A stretch of DNA of 64,000 bases from the NCBI RefSeq assembly GCF_001592365.1, contig NZ_BCWU01000004.1, positions 248,001-312,000 on the forward strand, given 5' to 3'. This DNA comes from Gordonia hydrophobica NBRC 16057 (GTDB lineage: Bacteria > Actinomycetota > Actinomycetes > Mycobacteriales > Mycobacteriaceae). Shown in pieces: positions 52,189 through 61,415 of the stretch. The first letter of the stretch is position 1. Every line of letters starts with the position of its first letter. The notes below the pieces were generated by a model that did not search any database, had not been told where the DNA came from, and saw nothing but the letters and a program-made list of their open reading frames with translations. Position numbers and translations under genes: made by a program.

Positions 52189-53148
52189 CTAACGGTTGAG
52201 AGCGATGAGCGGATCGACGCGGACGAGTGGTCGCAGAGCCAGTGCGGCGCCGACCAGTCCCAGCACCCCGATCCCGGCGAGCAGGGTCGCCGTCGCGGCG
52301 GGGTCCACCGCGATGGGGACGACCGACGACGCGGCCCACGCGGCGACCCCGCCGACAGCAAGGCCCACGACGAGTCCGGTCGCGAGGACGAGCAGTGCCT
52401 GACCGAGACCGTCGCGCAGCAGGTAGCGGCGGCTCGCGCCCATGGCCCGGACCACGGCGAGCGCACGCACGCGCTGCCCGGTCCAGACCGCGAAAAAGCC
52501 GCCGACGACGACCGCGGAGATCACGACGAGCAACGCTTGGATCAGCAGGAATGAGGAGTGCTCGGACTGGTAGCCCGGAACCAGGGACGGCAGGTCCGCG
52601 TGCGCGGTCATGACCGTCCCCGGTACTGCGCGATCGGTGAGCAGAGCGGATGCTCCGTCGCGGCCGGTGGCCTGCTGCCACACCGTCAGCGGCATCTGCA
52701 CCACCGACGTGTGCGCATACTTGCCGACGTCGGCGACGGCGTCGATGCGCACGGTCGCCGCCCCGATGGTCGCCGTCGAGCCCGCGTGCAGGCCCAGGCT
52801 CGCCGCGGTCTCGGGATCGACGGTCACCGCCGAGACGTCCGACCGCCCGAATGCCGACACCGCCGCGGCATGATCGCCGTTCGCGATCCGGGTGGTCGCC
52901 ACACCGAGTGCGGGCACGCCGGGTTCTTGTTGCACGCGACTGTCGGTCAACGACGTCGCCGATCCGTCGGCGGACTCCTGCGTCCGCAGATCGCCGGGGA
53001 GGCTCCGTACCGCCGACGTCGATTCCGCGTCGAGCCCGGCGGCGAGCGCCGACAGCATCACGACCATCAGGGTCAGGAGCGCGACCACTCCGGTGATCAG
53101 CGCGAAGCGCCCTTTGGCGTCGCGGATCTCGCGCCATCCGATGTACAC
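52189..53148 (-). CDS. FtsX-like ABC permease
   Basis: 319 residues. First transmembrane helix at about 17-38 (FALITGVVALLTLMVVMLSALAAG), a large extracytoplasmic domain, then three C-terminal helices (SSFLLIQALLVVISAVVVGGFFA, ALLVLATGLVVGLAVGGVAAW, TATLLAGIGVLGLVGAALAL) with the FtsX signature RVRALAVVRAMGASRRYLLRDGL. GTG start (YIGWREIRDAKGRF) behind AAGGAG. Works with the ATPase downstream. The cargo is unknown; export of an antibiotic or envelope lipid is usual for the class. Confidence 0.9.
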   Translation of the reverse strand: MYIGWREIRDAKGRFALITGVVALLTLMVVMLSALAAGLDAESTSAVRSLPGDLRTQESADGSATSLTDSRVQQEPGVPALGVATTRIANGDHAAAVSAFGRSDVSAVTVDPETAASLGLHAGSTATIGAATVRIDAVADVGKYAHTSVVQMPLTVWQQATGRDGASALLTDRAVPGTVMTAHADLPSLVPGYQSEHSSFLLIQALLVVISAVVVGGFFAVWTGQRVRALAVVRAMGASRRYLLRDGLGQALLVLATGLVVGLAVGGVAAWAASSVVPIAVDPAATATLLAGIGVLGLVGAALALRPLVRVDPLIALNR

Positions 53149-53285
53149 CCGTGTCTCCTTTGTTCGAGGTACCTCCAGCGTTCCGCTCCACACCCCGAGT
53201 CGGCATCGCCCGCACGGATCGTCTTTGCATCCATCAAAAGGTGCACTCGACAGCCTGCGCCGGAGGTGGCGGTGATACTGGACGG

Positions 53286-54395
53286 GTGACCGATGACCGA
53301 ACGACCGACCGCTACGCCGAGTGGGGCGGCCATGTCTTGTTCGCGATCCTGCTCGCGGTCGGCGTCGCGAAGTCATGGGTACAGACGCCGTCGGTGCCGA
53401 CTCTCGTCGGTGCCGCAGCGCTCGCCGCGTGGTACGTCGTCGGTGCCGTCTCGTCGGCGCGCGGCCACCGCGATCGCGCCGGCTGGTGGGTCGTGGTTCT
53501 CCTGGTCGGCTGGATCGGGCTGGTGGCGCTCTCCGACGACTTCGTTTGGCTCGCCTTCGTCCTGGCGATTCTGTGCTGGCGGTTCCTCCCGCGGATTCCG
53601 GCCGCGGCGTGCGCTGTGGTGATCACCGTGGTCTCGGTCGTCGGGGTGTGGGCGGACTCCGGGTTCACCGTCGGCGGCGTGATCGGTCCGACGATCGGCA
53701 TCGCGACGGCCGTCGCCGTCACCGAAGCGTTCCACCGGATCACCGGAATGGTCGCCGAACGCGACCGACTCGTCGACGAACTGGTCTCGACGCGCGACGA
53801 GCTCGCGGCCCAGCAGCGTGAGGCAGGCGTCCTCGCCGAACGGGACCGCCTCGGCGGCGAGATCCACGACGGCGTCGGACAGTATCTGACCAGCATCATC
53901 ATGCTCCTGCGCGCCGATCAGCCCGCGGCCGCCCTGGACGCCGCGCAGGCCGCGCTCACCGAGTCGCGCCGGTTTCTCGACGGTATCGACGCTCCGGCGC
54001 CCGCGGGCGGTCTGTCGCAGTCGCTCGCCCAGCAGACGGCCGCTCTCACCGCGGACGGACTGCCGACGGTGTTCGCCGAGCACGGCGACCGGGTGGACCT
54101 GTCCGCCGAAGTACAGCTCGCCCTGTGGCGTACCGCGCAGGAGGCGCTGCTCAACGTGCAGCGCCATGCCTCGGCGTCGTCGGCGACCGTGACGTTGACG
54201 CGGCTGCCCGGCGAGGTGCACTTGGACGTCATCGACGACGGCGTCGGCATCGACGCCGCACGGATCGGCGCCGGGTTCGGATTGCGCGCCATGCGGGCGC
54301 GTCTGCACCAGTGCCGCGGCGAACTGGTGCTGGACTCGACACCCGGCGGAGGAACCACCGTCCACGCCCGGATTCCCCTGGAGGACGCCCGATGA
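53286..54395 (+). CDS. NarL-type sensor histidine kinase
   Basis: 369 residues from the GTG at 53286. About five transmembrane helices to residue ~150, a short linker, then a HisKA_3 dimerisation helix with phospho-His in LGGEIHDGVGQYLTSIIMLL. The HATPase follows with N-box VQLALWRTAQEALLNVQRHA and G-boxes VIDDGVGID and GFGLRAMRARL. A GATACT box 6 bases upstream suggests a leaderless start. Divergent from the ABC exporter across 137 bases; its response regulator is coupled (ATGA). It probably senses a membrane signal and controls the exporter. Confidence 0.92.
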   Translation: MTDDRTTDRYAEWGGHVLFAILLAVGVAKSWVQTPSVPTLVGAAALAAWYVVGAVSSARGHRDRAGWWVVVLLVGWIGLVALSDDFVWLAFVLAILCWRFLPRIPAAACAVVITVVSVVGVWADSGFTVGGVIGPTIGIATAVAVTEAFHRITGMVAERDRLVDELVSTRDELAAQQREAGVLAERDRLGGEIHDGVGQYLTSIIMLLRADQPAAALDAAQAALTESRRFLDGIDAPAPAGGLSQSLAQQTAALTADGLPTVFAEHGDRVDLSAEVQLALWRTAQEALLNVQRHASASSATVTLTRLPGEVHLDVIDDGVGIDAARIGAGFGLRAMRARLHQCRGELVLDSTPGGGTTVHARIPLEDAR

Positions 54396-55021
54396 TCCGG
54401 GTCTTGATCGTCGACGACCACCCGGTGGTCCGAGCGGGGCTCCGGGCGGTGTTGGGCACCGCCGAGGACATCGAAGTCGTGGCCGAGGCCGGGTCGGCGG
54501 CCGACGCCGTCGACACCGCGACCGGTCTGGCGTTGGACGTAGTGCTGATGGACCTGCGGCTGCACGGCGCGGACCCGACGGCCGACGGCATCTACGCGAC
54601 GCAGGCGATCCGGGAGCTCGCTGATCCGCCGAACATCCTCATCCTCACCACCTATCAGTCGGACGTGGACATCGTGCGCGCGGTGGACGCGGGCGCCGTC
54701 GGCTACCTGTTGAAAGACACGGCACCCGACGTGCTGATCGCCGCGATCCGCTCCGCCGCCGGCGGCGAGACGGTGCTGGGTCCGGCGATCGCCGCCCGGC
54801 TGATGTCGCGCGTGGCCTCCCCGAACACCGCGCTCACCGGTCGCGAACTCGAGATCGTCGAGCAGCTCGCGGACGGGGGCACCAATCGCGAGATCGCCCG
54901 CAGGCTCGTGATCTCGGAGGCGACCGTGAAGTCGCACCTGGTGCACATCTTCGACAAGCTCGGTGTCAACAGTCGCACCAAGGTGATCGCCGCCGCTCGC
55001 GAGCGCGGACTGATCGGCTGA
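54392..55021 (+). CDS. NarL/LuxR response regulator
   Basis: 209 residues. Receiver domain with phospho-acceptor D54 (VVLMDLRL), acidic pair VDDH, Thr in LTTYQ and Lys in YLLKDTAP. The LuxR HTH follows: LTGRELEIVEQLADGGTNREIARRLVISEATVKSHLVHIFDKLGV. ATG overlaps the kinase stop. Likely target: the divergent ABC exporter promoter (inference). Confidence 0.95.
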   Translation: MIRVLIVDDHPVVRAGLRAVLGTAEDIEVVAEAGSAADAVDTATGLALDVVLMDLRLHGADPTADGIYATQAIRELADPPNILILTTYQSDVDIVRAVDAGAVGYLLKDTAPDVLIAAIRSAAGGETVLGPAIAARLMSRVASPNTALTGRELEIVEQLADGGTNREIARRLVISEATVKSHLVHIFDKLGVNSRTKVIAAARERGLIG

Positions 55022-55054
55022 CCAGGCGTCGACCGACCTCGGCCGGAGCCTGCG

Positions 55055-56341
55055 TCACCCGAGCGCGGTGGCCACCGCGTCCACATAGGCGTCCAGCCTG
55101 CGGGCCGCATGTCCTTGAGCCGCCAGGGAGATCGTCACGCGGTCGCCGATCCCGTGCACACCGTGGGTCAGTCCGTGGATCGGGGACAACGCGGGAAAGC
55201 CTGCGGTGAACAGGACCGCGCCGCCGCCCAGCGTCAGGTCGGCCGGGCCGCGGCTCACCGACGAGACGACTGTCGCACCGGCGACCTGTATCGGGAGCGG
55301 TGCCCGGTCCGCCAGTCGCACCGCGAGAGATTCGAGGACCGCGGGGGTGAGCGCTGCGGCACGACGGGCCGTCCGCCGAGCGGCGTGATCGTCACGGCGA
55401 CGGGCGGCGTCCAGTTGGTCCGCGATCGCTCGGGCCCGGTCGGCGGGACCGAGATCGGCGCGCAGGTCCACTCCGACGGTGTGGAAGTTGTTGCGCTGTC
55501 CGGCGGTCGGCGCGCGCGCCACCGTCACTTCTGCGACCACCCGCCCGTCGGCGGTGGCGCCGTCGAACCGGCCGAGCACATCAGCCAATCCCGCCAGCAC
55601 CGCCACGGTGACCGACGGCGCGCGACGACGCAGACCGTCGCGGTCCACCGTGACGGTGCGGAGCGTCGCCGGTCCGTCGTCCGGCAGGTTGAGTGCGGTC
55701 GGCTCGATGGCGGGCACACCGGACGACGGTTCCTCCACGCGCCACGCGGCGAGTCCGACAGCCGTCGCCGCAACCAGTCGAGGAACGGTGAGCGCTGCGC
55801 CGAGTCCTGCCACGACGCCCGACGGGACCGGCCGCGGCCGCGGCAGCACATCGGGGGCACCGTCGGCCAGCAGCCTCCGGGCGATGGCCGAGACCCGGCG
55901 GCCGTCACCCAGCGCATGCGAGATCTGCAGCACCACGACCCTCGCCGCGCCCGCGGCGCCGGGCACCCCGGTCAGCGGGCCGAACAGGTGGACCCGCCAC
56001 AGGGACTCGGGGTCGCGAGCCCCCGGCGCCATCAACTCCGAGACCGTCGCCAGAACGTCGTCCCAGTGGTCGACGTCGTGCTGCCGCCATTGGTCGTCGA
56101 CGATCGGGGCGTGCATCCACCGCGGGTACGCGAGGTCGCCGACGGTCCGCTCGATGCCGAGGTGCAGGTCGACGATGTGCGCGGCACGCGCGCGGAGCTC
56201 GGTCATCGGATCACCCGCATGTCCGGCCGAGCATGCGAATGCGTACAGCAGGAACTGGTCGTTGGGCGCGTGCAGCGATCGCCAATACATCCCCGCGTCG
56301 GGTCCGCTCAGGGCGCCGCCCCCGGTCCTCGATCCCGCCAC
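55055..56341 (-). CDS. WS/DGAT-like acyltransferase-fold protein
   Basis: 428 residues. It resembles wax ester synthase/diacylglycerol acyltransferase proteins. The HHxxxDG site reads SHALGDG (in VLQISHALGDGRRVSAIARRLL): the second, catalytic His and the DG remain, the first His is Ser. RWMHAPIVDDQWRQHDVDHWDDVLATVSELM matches the region before the site, and NNFHTVGVDLRADL and GPADLTLGGGAVLFTAGFPALSPIHGL match the C-terminal half. It could instead be another CoA-dependent condensation-fold enzyme. Start set at GTG 56341 because a TACCAT -10 box ends 7 bases before it; ATG 56350 overlaps that box and is the alternative. Confidence 0.65.
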   Translation of the reverse strand: MAGSRTGGGALSGPDAGMYWRSLHAPNDQFLLYAFACSAGHAGDPMTELRARAAHIVDLHLGIERTVGDLAYPRWMHAPIVDDQWRQHDVDHWDDVLATVSELMAPGARDPESLWRVHLFGPLTGVPGAAGAARVVVLQISHALGDGRRVSAIARRLLADGAPDVLPRPRPVPSGVVAGLGAALTVPRLVAATAVGLAAWRVEEPSSGVPAIEPTALNLPDDGPATLRTVTVDRDGLRRRAPSVTVAVLAGLADVLGRFDGATADGRVVAEVTVARAPTAGQRNNFHTVGVDLRADLGPADRARAIADQLDAARRRDDHAARRTARRAAALTPAVLESLAVRLADRAPLPIQVAGATVVSSVSRGPADLTLGGGAVLFTAGFPALSPIHGLTHGVHGIGDRVTISLAAQGHAARRLDAYVDAVATALG

Positions 56342-56379
56342 GCCCGTCATGGTAGGACGATCACGACGGGCATCACTGC

Positions 56380-57411
56380 TCAGCCGAAGATCGCGCGCGA
56401 GCCCCGGTAGTACTCCAGCGGGACGGTCTTGGTGTTTCCGACGGCCGCGGAGAACGGGACGCGGACGATGTCGGTGCCGCGCAGCGCCACCATCTGCCCC
56501 CAGTCCCGGTCAGCGACCAGATCGCTGACCGCCTGCCCGAAGCGGGTGCCGAGGACCCGGTCCCACGCACTCGGGACGCCGCCGCGCTGAATGTGGCCGA
56601 GCACCGTCGCACGGGTCTCGATGCCGGTGTGCTCCTCGATGAGCGGTGCCAGCAGCTCCGCGATGCCGCCGAGTCGCGGACGGTTGAAACCGTCCATCCC
56701 CTTGTGCGAGTGCGCCTGGTCCATGTCGGGGAACCGGAAGCCCTCCGCCACGACGACCATCGGTGAACGACCGCGATCGCGGACGCTGGTGACCCACTCG
56801 CAGATCTGATCCAGCGACTCGGGCTGTTCGGGGATCAGGATGGCGTGGGCGCCCGCCGCGACGCCGGCGTACATCGCGATCCATCCCGCATGCCGCCCCA
56901 TCACCTCCAGAACCATGCAGCGTTTGTGTGAGTTGCCGGTGGTGCGCAGCCGGTCGACGGCCTCGGTCGCGATCTCGACCGCGGTGTTGAAACCGAAGGT
57001 GTAATCGGTGGCCTCGAGATCGTTGTCGATGGTCTTCGGGACGCCGACGACCGGGATGCCGTCGCCCAGCAGTCGGTTGGCCGCGGCCATGGTCCCGTCG
57101 CCGCCGATCGCGATGACGCCGTCGACGCCGAGTCGCTCCAGCGACGCCCGCATGGCGGCAGCGCCGCCGTCGGGCTCGACGTACGGGCCGAACCGGCTGG
57201 TGCCGAGGATCGTGCCGCCCTGCTGCGAGATGCCGCGCACCACACTGCGATCGAGGTCCATCGCATCGCCGTACACCAGCCCTCGGAAGCCGTCGCGGAA
57301 GCCGACGTACTCGTGGTCGTAGACGCCGGTGCCCTGCAGGACTGTCCCGCGGATCACCGCGTTGAGTCCCGGACAGTCTCCGCCGGACGTCAGAATGCCG
57401 AAACGCGCCAT
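56380..57411 (-). CDS. pfkA: 6-Phosphofructokinase
   Basis: 343 residues. Opening ILTSGGDCPGLNAVIRG, GGDGTMAAANRLL, catalytic PKTIDNDLEATDYTFGFNTA, and EVMGRHAGWIAMYAG. The GGDG segment has Gly where PPi-dependent enzymes have Asp, while the PKTIDND segment has Lys. This Gly/Lys pair is that of actinobacterial group III ATP-dependent enzymes, so ATP is the expected donor. In mycobacteria pfkA directly follows gatA; here about 4 kb of other genes come between. Confidence 0.95.
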   Translation of the reverse strand: MARFGILTSGGDCPGLNAVIRGTVLQGTGVYDHEYVGFRDGFRGLVYGDAMDLDRSVVRGISQQGGTILGTSRFGPYVEPDGGAAAMRASLERLGVDGVIAIGGDGTMAAANRLLGDGIPVVGVPKTIDNDLEATDYTFGFNTAVEIATEAVDRLRTTGNSHKRCMVLEVMGRHAGWIAMYAGVAAGAHAILIPEQPESLDQICEWVTSVRDRGRSPMVVVAEGFRFPDMDQAHSHKGMDGFNRPRLGGIAELLAPLIEEHTGIETRATVLGHIQRGGVPSAWDRVLGTRFGQAVSDLVADRDWGQMVALRGTDIVRVPFSAAVGNTKTVPLEYYRGSRAIFG

Positions 57412-57545
57412 GAGGGATCCGGACCTTTCGCCAGGTGTGCATGTACCCGATCAATCACAACACGAACCGTGCGCATCGGCATCGTTCCAACGCATCTCAC
57501 ACTGCGGGCGGCCGTGACGGTCGGCCCCGCACAGCCGCTCAGCGC

Positions 57546-58187
57546 CTACTTCAGTCCGTTCTCGTAGGCGAAGACGACCGCCTGGGCGCGATCGCGCAGC
57601 CCGAGCTTGGTCAGCATGTTGCTCACGTGCGTCTTGACCGTCTGCTCCGAGACGAACAACTCCTTCGCGATCTCCGCGTTCGACTTCCCGTCGGCGACGG
57701 TGGAGAGCACCTCCAGCTCGCGGGGAGTCAGCACCGACGCGGCCGACGTGGCCGGGCGTGCCGCCCGCGCCGTCACCTGCTCGATGAGCCGCTTGGTCAC
57801 CGATGGCGCCAGCAGTGCGTCACCGGCGGCGACCACGCGCACCGCCCGGACCAGCTCGTCGGCCGGCGCGTCTTTCAGCAAGAAGCCCGACGCCCCGATC
57901 CGCAGCGCGGAGTACACGTAGTCGTCGATGTCGAACGTGGTGAGCATCAGCACCCTGGTGGGCAGGCCCGCGGAGATGATCTGCTCGGCGGCCCACAGCC
58001 CGTCGCGCCGCGGCATCCGCACATCCATCAGCACGACGTCGGGCTGCAGCCGCTTGCACTGATCCACGGCGACGATGCCGTCTTCCGCGTCGCCGAGAAC
58101 CGAGATCCCGTCGGCCGCCCCGAGCAGCGCAGCGAAGCCGGCCCGAACCATGGCTTGGTCGTCGGCGATCAGCACAGTTGTCGACAC
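57546..58187 (-). CDS. NarL/LuxR response regulator
   Basis: 213 residues from the GTG at 58187. Receiver with phospho-acceptor D55 (VVLMDVRMP), switch Thr in LTTFD and Lys in FLLKDAPAD. LuxR HTH: LTPRELEVLSTVADGKSNAEIAKELFVSEQTVKTHVSNMLTKLGL. Starts 5 bases after the stop of its kinase. No target can be named; no ABC genes lie next to this pair. Confidence 0.95.
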   Translation of the reverse strand: MSTTVLIADDQAMVRAGFAALLGAADGISVLGDAEDGIVAVDQCKRLQPDVVLMDVRMPRRDGLWAAEQIISAGLPTRVLMLTTFDIDDYVYSALRIGASGFLLKDAPADELVRAVRVVAAGDALLAPSVTKRLIEQVTARAARPATSAASVLTPRELEVLSTVADGKSNAEIAKELFVSEQTVKTHVSNMLTKLGLRDRAQAVVFAYENGLK

Positions 58188-58192
58188 GCAGT

Positions 58193-59422
58193 TCAGCCTA
58201 GCGTCATGGGCAGTTCGGCTCGGACCGCGAAACCGCCGTCGGCGCGGGGATCGGCGATGACCGCTCCGCCGACCGCGTTCGCGCGCTCGGTCATCCCGAC
58301 GATGCCGTGACCGCCACCGCGGTGGTCGCCGACGATCTCGGTGGCGGCGTCGTTGTCGATGCACAGTCGCAGGGTCTGCGGCGGGTCGTCGACCGCCATG
58401 AGTCGCACCGTCACCGTCGAACCGGGCGCGTGCCGGGTGGCATTGGTGACCGACTCCTGCACGATGCGGTAGGCCACGGCGCCGACCGTCGGCGCGACGG
58501 CGTCGTGATCGACGGTGTCGTCGAGCGTCACCCGCACGCCGACGGCGCGGACGCCCGCGATCAGTTCGGCGATGTCGGCGAGCCCCTGCACCGGCCGCAG
58601 TGGGGCGGGCTCGCCGTCGTGCGGACGGAGAACGCCGAGGAGTTGCCGGACCTCGTCGAGCGATTCCCGCGCGGCGTCGGCGATGCCGTCGAACTCGTTC
58701 TTCGCGCCCGGGCCGACCGTCTCTGCGACGTCGGCTGCGGCGAGACGGTAGGGGGCGGTCTGCGCCATGACGACGATCATCGACATGCGGTGGGCGACGA
58801 TGTCGTGCAGATCGCGGGCGATCCGTGACCGTTCGGCGAGCACGGCCTCCCGCGCCCGGAGCACCTCGGTCTGCTCGGTCTGCTCGGCGATCTCACGGCG
58901 CGAGCTGGAACGGTAGCGCAGAAAGGCGACGCTGATCGTCACCACGGCCAGGGCGAACGTCCAGCCGATGAGGGCGTCGAACTCGATTCCGACGACGAAG
59001 GCTCCGGCCGTCGCGATCGCCACCACCGGCAGCCGGTTCAGCGGCTGCGTGAGCAAAGCCGCTGCCGTCATCGCCAACAGCGCCAGGAACAGGGGAATCG
59101 GCATCCGCCACGGACCGTCGTTCGGGATCAAGGAGGCGACGGCCGCGGTGATGACGGTCAGTCCCCACCCCGCGCGGACCGGCCCCTCACCGAAGAAGAC
59201 CACGGCGATGCCGCCGCAACCGAGCAGCGCGAACGCAGGCAGCAGGTACGCGGGGATCGACGTCGTGTCGCCCAGGACCGGCCAGCACACGGCGATCATC
59301 GTGATGGCGGCGACGGCCGCCAACCAGTTGCGCTGGTGCGACAGGTACCGGTGCAGCGTCGGATCCGGGATCCGAGCGATCCAGGCGCGGTACGGCACTC
59401 TTGCCAGTTGTCGGAACTTCAC
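58193..59422 (-). CDS. NarL-type sensor histidine kinase
   Basis: 409 residues. Four to five transmembrane helices at about 30-165, a coiled-coil linker (REIAEQTEQTEVLRAREAVLAERSRIAR), phospho-His in ARDLHDIVAHRMSMIVVMAQ, then HATPase N-box VAYRIVQESVTNATRHA and G-box GGGHGIVGMTERANAVGG. Desensitising features cannot be judged. In an operon with the response regulator downstream; upstream is the phospholipase gene on the other strand. Confidence 0.93.
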   Translation of the reverse strand: MKFRQLARVPYRAWIARIPDPTLHRYLSHQRNWLAAVAAITMIAVCWPVLGDTTSIPAYLLPAFALLGCGGIAVVFFGEGPVRAGWGLTVITAAVASLIPNDGPWRMPIPLFLALLAMTAAALLTQPLNRLPVVAIATAGAFVVGIEFDALIGWTFALAVVTISVAFLRYRSSSRREIAEQTEQTEVLRAREAVLAERSRIARDLHDIVAHRMSMIVVMAQTAPYRLAAADVAETVGPGAKNEFDGIADAARESLDEVRQLLGVLRPHDGEPAPLRPVQGLADIAELIAGVRAVGVRVTLDDTVDHDAVAPTVGAVAYRIVQESVTNATRHAPGSTVTVRLMAVDDPPQTLRLCIDNDAATEIVGDHRGGGHGIVGMTERANAVGGAVIADPRADGGFAVRAELPMTLG

Positions 59423-59588
59423 ATGTCGACCCTAGGATCTCGGTCCCGGGCTGCGCCTCCCCCACAGGGACCAGATCGGCCTCGTCCAAGCGAGGGAGCC
59501 ACGGCGTTCGGCTGGTCCCGCAGGTCCGGTACCAGTCGGTCAGTTCGGCCGATCCGGAGCGGCACTCGCCGCTCCTAGCGTTCTCTGC

Positions 59589-60191
59589 ATGCCCACGAAA
59601 ACGCCTCTCACCAGTTGGTTCATCCGTCTCGGCATCGGTCTCACCCTGGCTGTCGGGGTCCTCGGACTGCTGCCGATCAGCGCTGCGCTCGCGGTCGGCT
59701 CGACCGCCGCAGTGCCTGCGCGACCGGCCACGTCGGCCGAGCTCGCCATCGCGGCCTTGGTGAGCGATCACCCGGTCGACGCCCTCGCCGCGCTCCCCGA
59801 CGACTTCGCCGTTCGGCTCGGCTACGTTCCGACCGTCGTGGACGGCCGACCGCTGAATCCCCGCGGCGACTGCTCCTCGCCGATCCCGCTCCCGAGCCGG
59901 TTCACCGACGCGTGCCGAGCGCACGACCTCGGGTACGACCTCCTGCGCTACGCGGACGCCACCGGCCGTCCCGCCGGCAGTTGGGCCCGACCTGCGCTCG
60001 ACGCGAAGTTGATCGACGACATGCACGCCACCTGCGACGACGCCGCGTGCGACGCGGCCGCTCAGACCGCGCGAATCGGGTTGGCGATGAACACGTGGCG
60101 GCAGCGGTCGGGCCCGCCCGTACCGGAGTCGGATGCGCGGATCGTCACCACGTACTTGACCCGCACCCTCGAAGCCGTGAGTCTGCGATGA
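59589..60191 (+). CDS. Secreted prokaryotic phospholipase A2
   Basis: 200 residues. Signal peptide (about 1-40, RLGIGLTLAVGVLGLLPISAALA). Mature protein has the PLA2 catalytic motif CRAHDLGYDLLRYAD (Cys-x2-His-Asp). Paired cysteines follow (GDCSS, DACRAHD, HATCDDAACDAAAQTA) that would form disulfides, as in the Streptomyces-type PLA2 family. Expected to cleave phospholipid acyl chains outside the cell. ATG lies 7 bases after a TAGCGT -10 box (59576-59581). Stop overlaps the next gene (ATGA). Confidence 0.88.
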   Translation: MPTKTPLTSWFIRLGIGLTLAVGVLGLLPISAALAVGSTAAVPARPATSAELAIAALVSDHPVDALAALPDDFAVRLGYVPTVVDGRPLNPRGDCSSPIPLPSRFTDACRAHDLGYDLLRYADATGRPAGSWARPALDAKLIDDMHATCDDAACDAAAQTARIGLAMNTWRQRSGPPVPESDARIVTTYLTRTLEAVSLR

Positions 60192-61405
60192 CCGCCGCAG
60201 CCGTCTTCCGGATTCGTCCCGCCGTCGCGATCGGCGCCCTGGTCGGCCGACTGCTCGCGTTGGCGCCGGGTGCGATGCCGCGCTCGATGCTCGTCGCGAC
60301 CGCCGCCGGAGTGTTGCTGACGCTCGTCGGCATGGGTGTCGGCGCACTCGTCGGCGCCGTCCTCGACTCTCGACGAGATCGCGTGCGTCGGCACCGGGCG
60401 CAGCCGGTCTCCGGGACGGTGCTCGCCGCAGGCCTGCTGGCGGTCGGGGTCGCTCTCGGCATCGCGGTCCGCCACGAAGTGGAGATTCGTGCAGCGACCG
60501 GAGCCGCTCCCATCGGTGTCGGCTGGGTGGTGACCGTGACGGCGGTCCCCCTGCTCGCCGCCGTCGCCGCGGTGATCGTCCGCCCGCGGACCTGGGCGGC
60601 GCTCGGGCTCGCCGGTGTGATCGCGGTGACCGCACTGCAGGTGCCCGGCCCCGCTGCCGCCGCGCCGCCGGACGTCCCCGCCGGCCCCGCCATGCTGTAC
60701 AGCCCGCTCACCGAACCGGGCTCGGTGGCCTCTCGCGCCGACCGGCTCGTGCAGCGGTGGGTCGACGACGGCGGGCTGGATCAGCGTGCCGTCGTGATCG
60801 CGGTCCCGACGGGGTCGGGCTGGGTGGATGCGGGCGCCGTCGAAGGCGTGCAGCGTCACTTCGCGGACTCGGTGCGCGTACTCGGCCTGCAGTACGACGA
60901 CGTCGCGTCGTGGAAGGCGTTCGTCTCCTCGCCGGACGCGGCGGGCAACAGCGCCAGTGCGCTCCTGGGCGCTGTCGACCGGCGGCTCGCCGCCGTGCCG
61001 CCCCAACAGCGGCCGCACGTGTATCTGATCGGACAGAGTCTGGGCGCGGTCGGCGCCGACGCCGCGCGCCGGTGGGCCGCAGAGAACGGCGTTCACCTCG
61101 ACGGCACGGTGCTGGCGGGTCCGCCGGCGAGCAGCATCGAACCACTCCCCGCCTGCGCGCCGCGGGTGGTTCTCGCCAATCGCGACGACCCGGTGACCGC
61201 GTTCAGCACCGCCCTGCTGTGGCGTCCCAACGACGACCGGCAGCGGGCGGGGACTCCGCCCTGGCTGCCGGTCGTGTCGTTGATCGGGACCGCACTCGAC
61301 CTGCCCGGTGCGTTGGACGTGCCGACGGGCCACGGTCACCGCTACGGGGTGGAGCAGGGGCTGGCGATCGGCCGCCTGCCCGGCGGATGTCCCACCGCTG
61401 GTTGA
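60188..61405 (+). CDS. Membrane-anchored alpha/beta-hydrolase (Abhydrolase_9/DUF2319-like)
   Basis: 405 residues. Four transmembrane helices in the first ~165 residues (MLVATAAGVLLTLVGMGVGAL, VLAAGLLAVGVALGIAV, VVTVTAVPLLAAVAAVIV, ALGLAGVIAVTALQV). An extracytoplasmic hydrolase domain follows with RAVVIAVPTGSGWVD, SVRVLGLQYDDVASW and the nucleophile elbow YLIGQSLGAVGADAARRW. The PF10081-type family is usually longer at the N-terminus. ATG overlaps the PLA2 stop, so the two lipid hydrolases are made together and probably act on the same envelope lipids (inference). Confidence 0.82.
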   Translation: MTAAAVFRIRPAVAIGALVGRLLALAPGAMPRSMLVATAAGVLLTLVGMGVGALVGAVLDSRRDRVRRHRAQPVSGTVLAAGLLAVGVALGIAVRHEVEIRAATGAAPIGVGWVVTVTAVPLLAAVAAVIVRPRTWAALGLAGVIAVTALQVPGPAAAAPPDVPAGPAMLYSPLTEPGSVASRADRLVQRWVDDGGLDQRAVVIAVPTGSGWVDAGAVEGVQRHFADSVRVLGLQYDDVASWKAFVSSPDAAGNSASALLGAVDRRLAAVPPQQRPHVYLIGQSLGAVGADAARRWAAENGVHLDGTVLAGPPASSIEPLPACAPRVVLANRDDPVTAFSTALLWRPNDDRQRAGTPPWLPVVSLIGTALDLPGALDVPTGHGHRYGVEQGLAIGRLPGGCPTAG

Positions 61406-61415
61406 CCGCTCGCTG

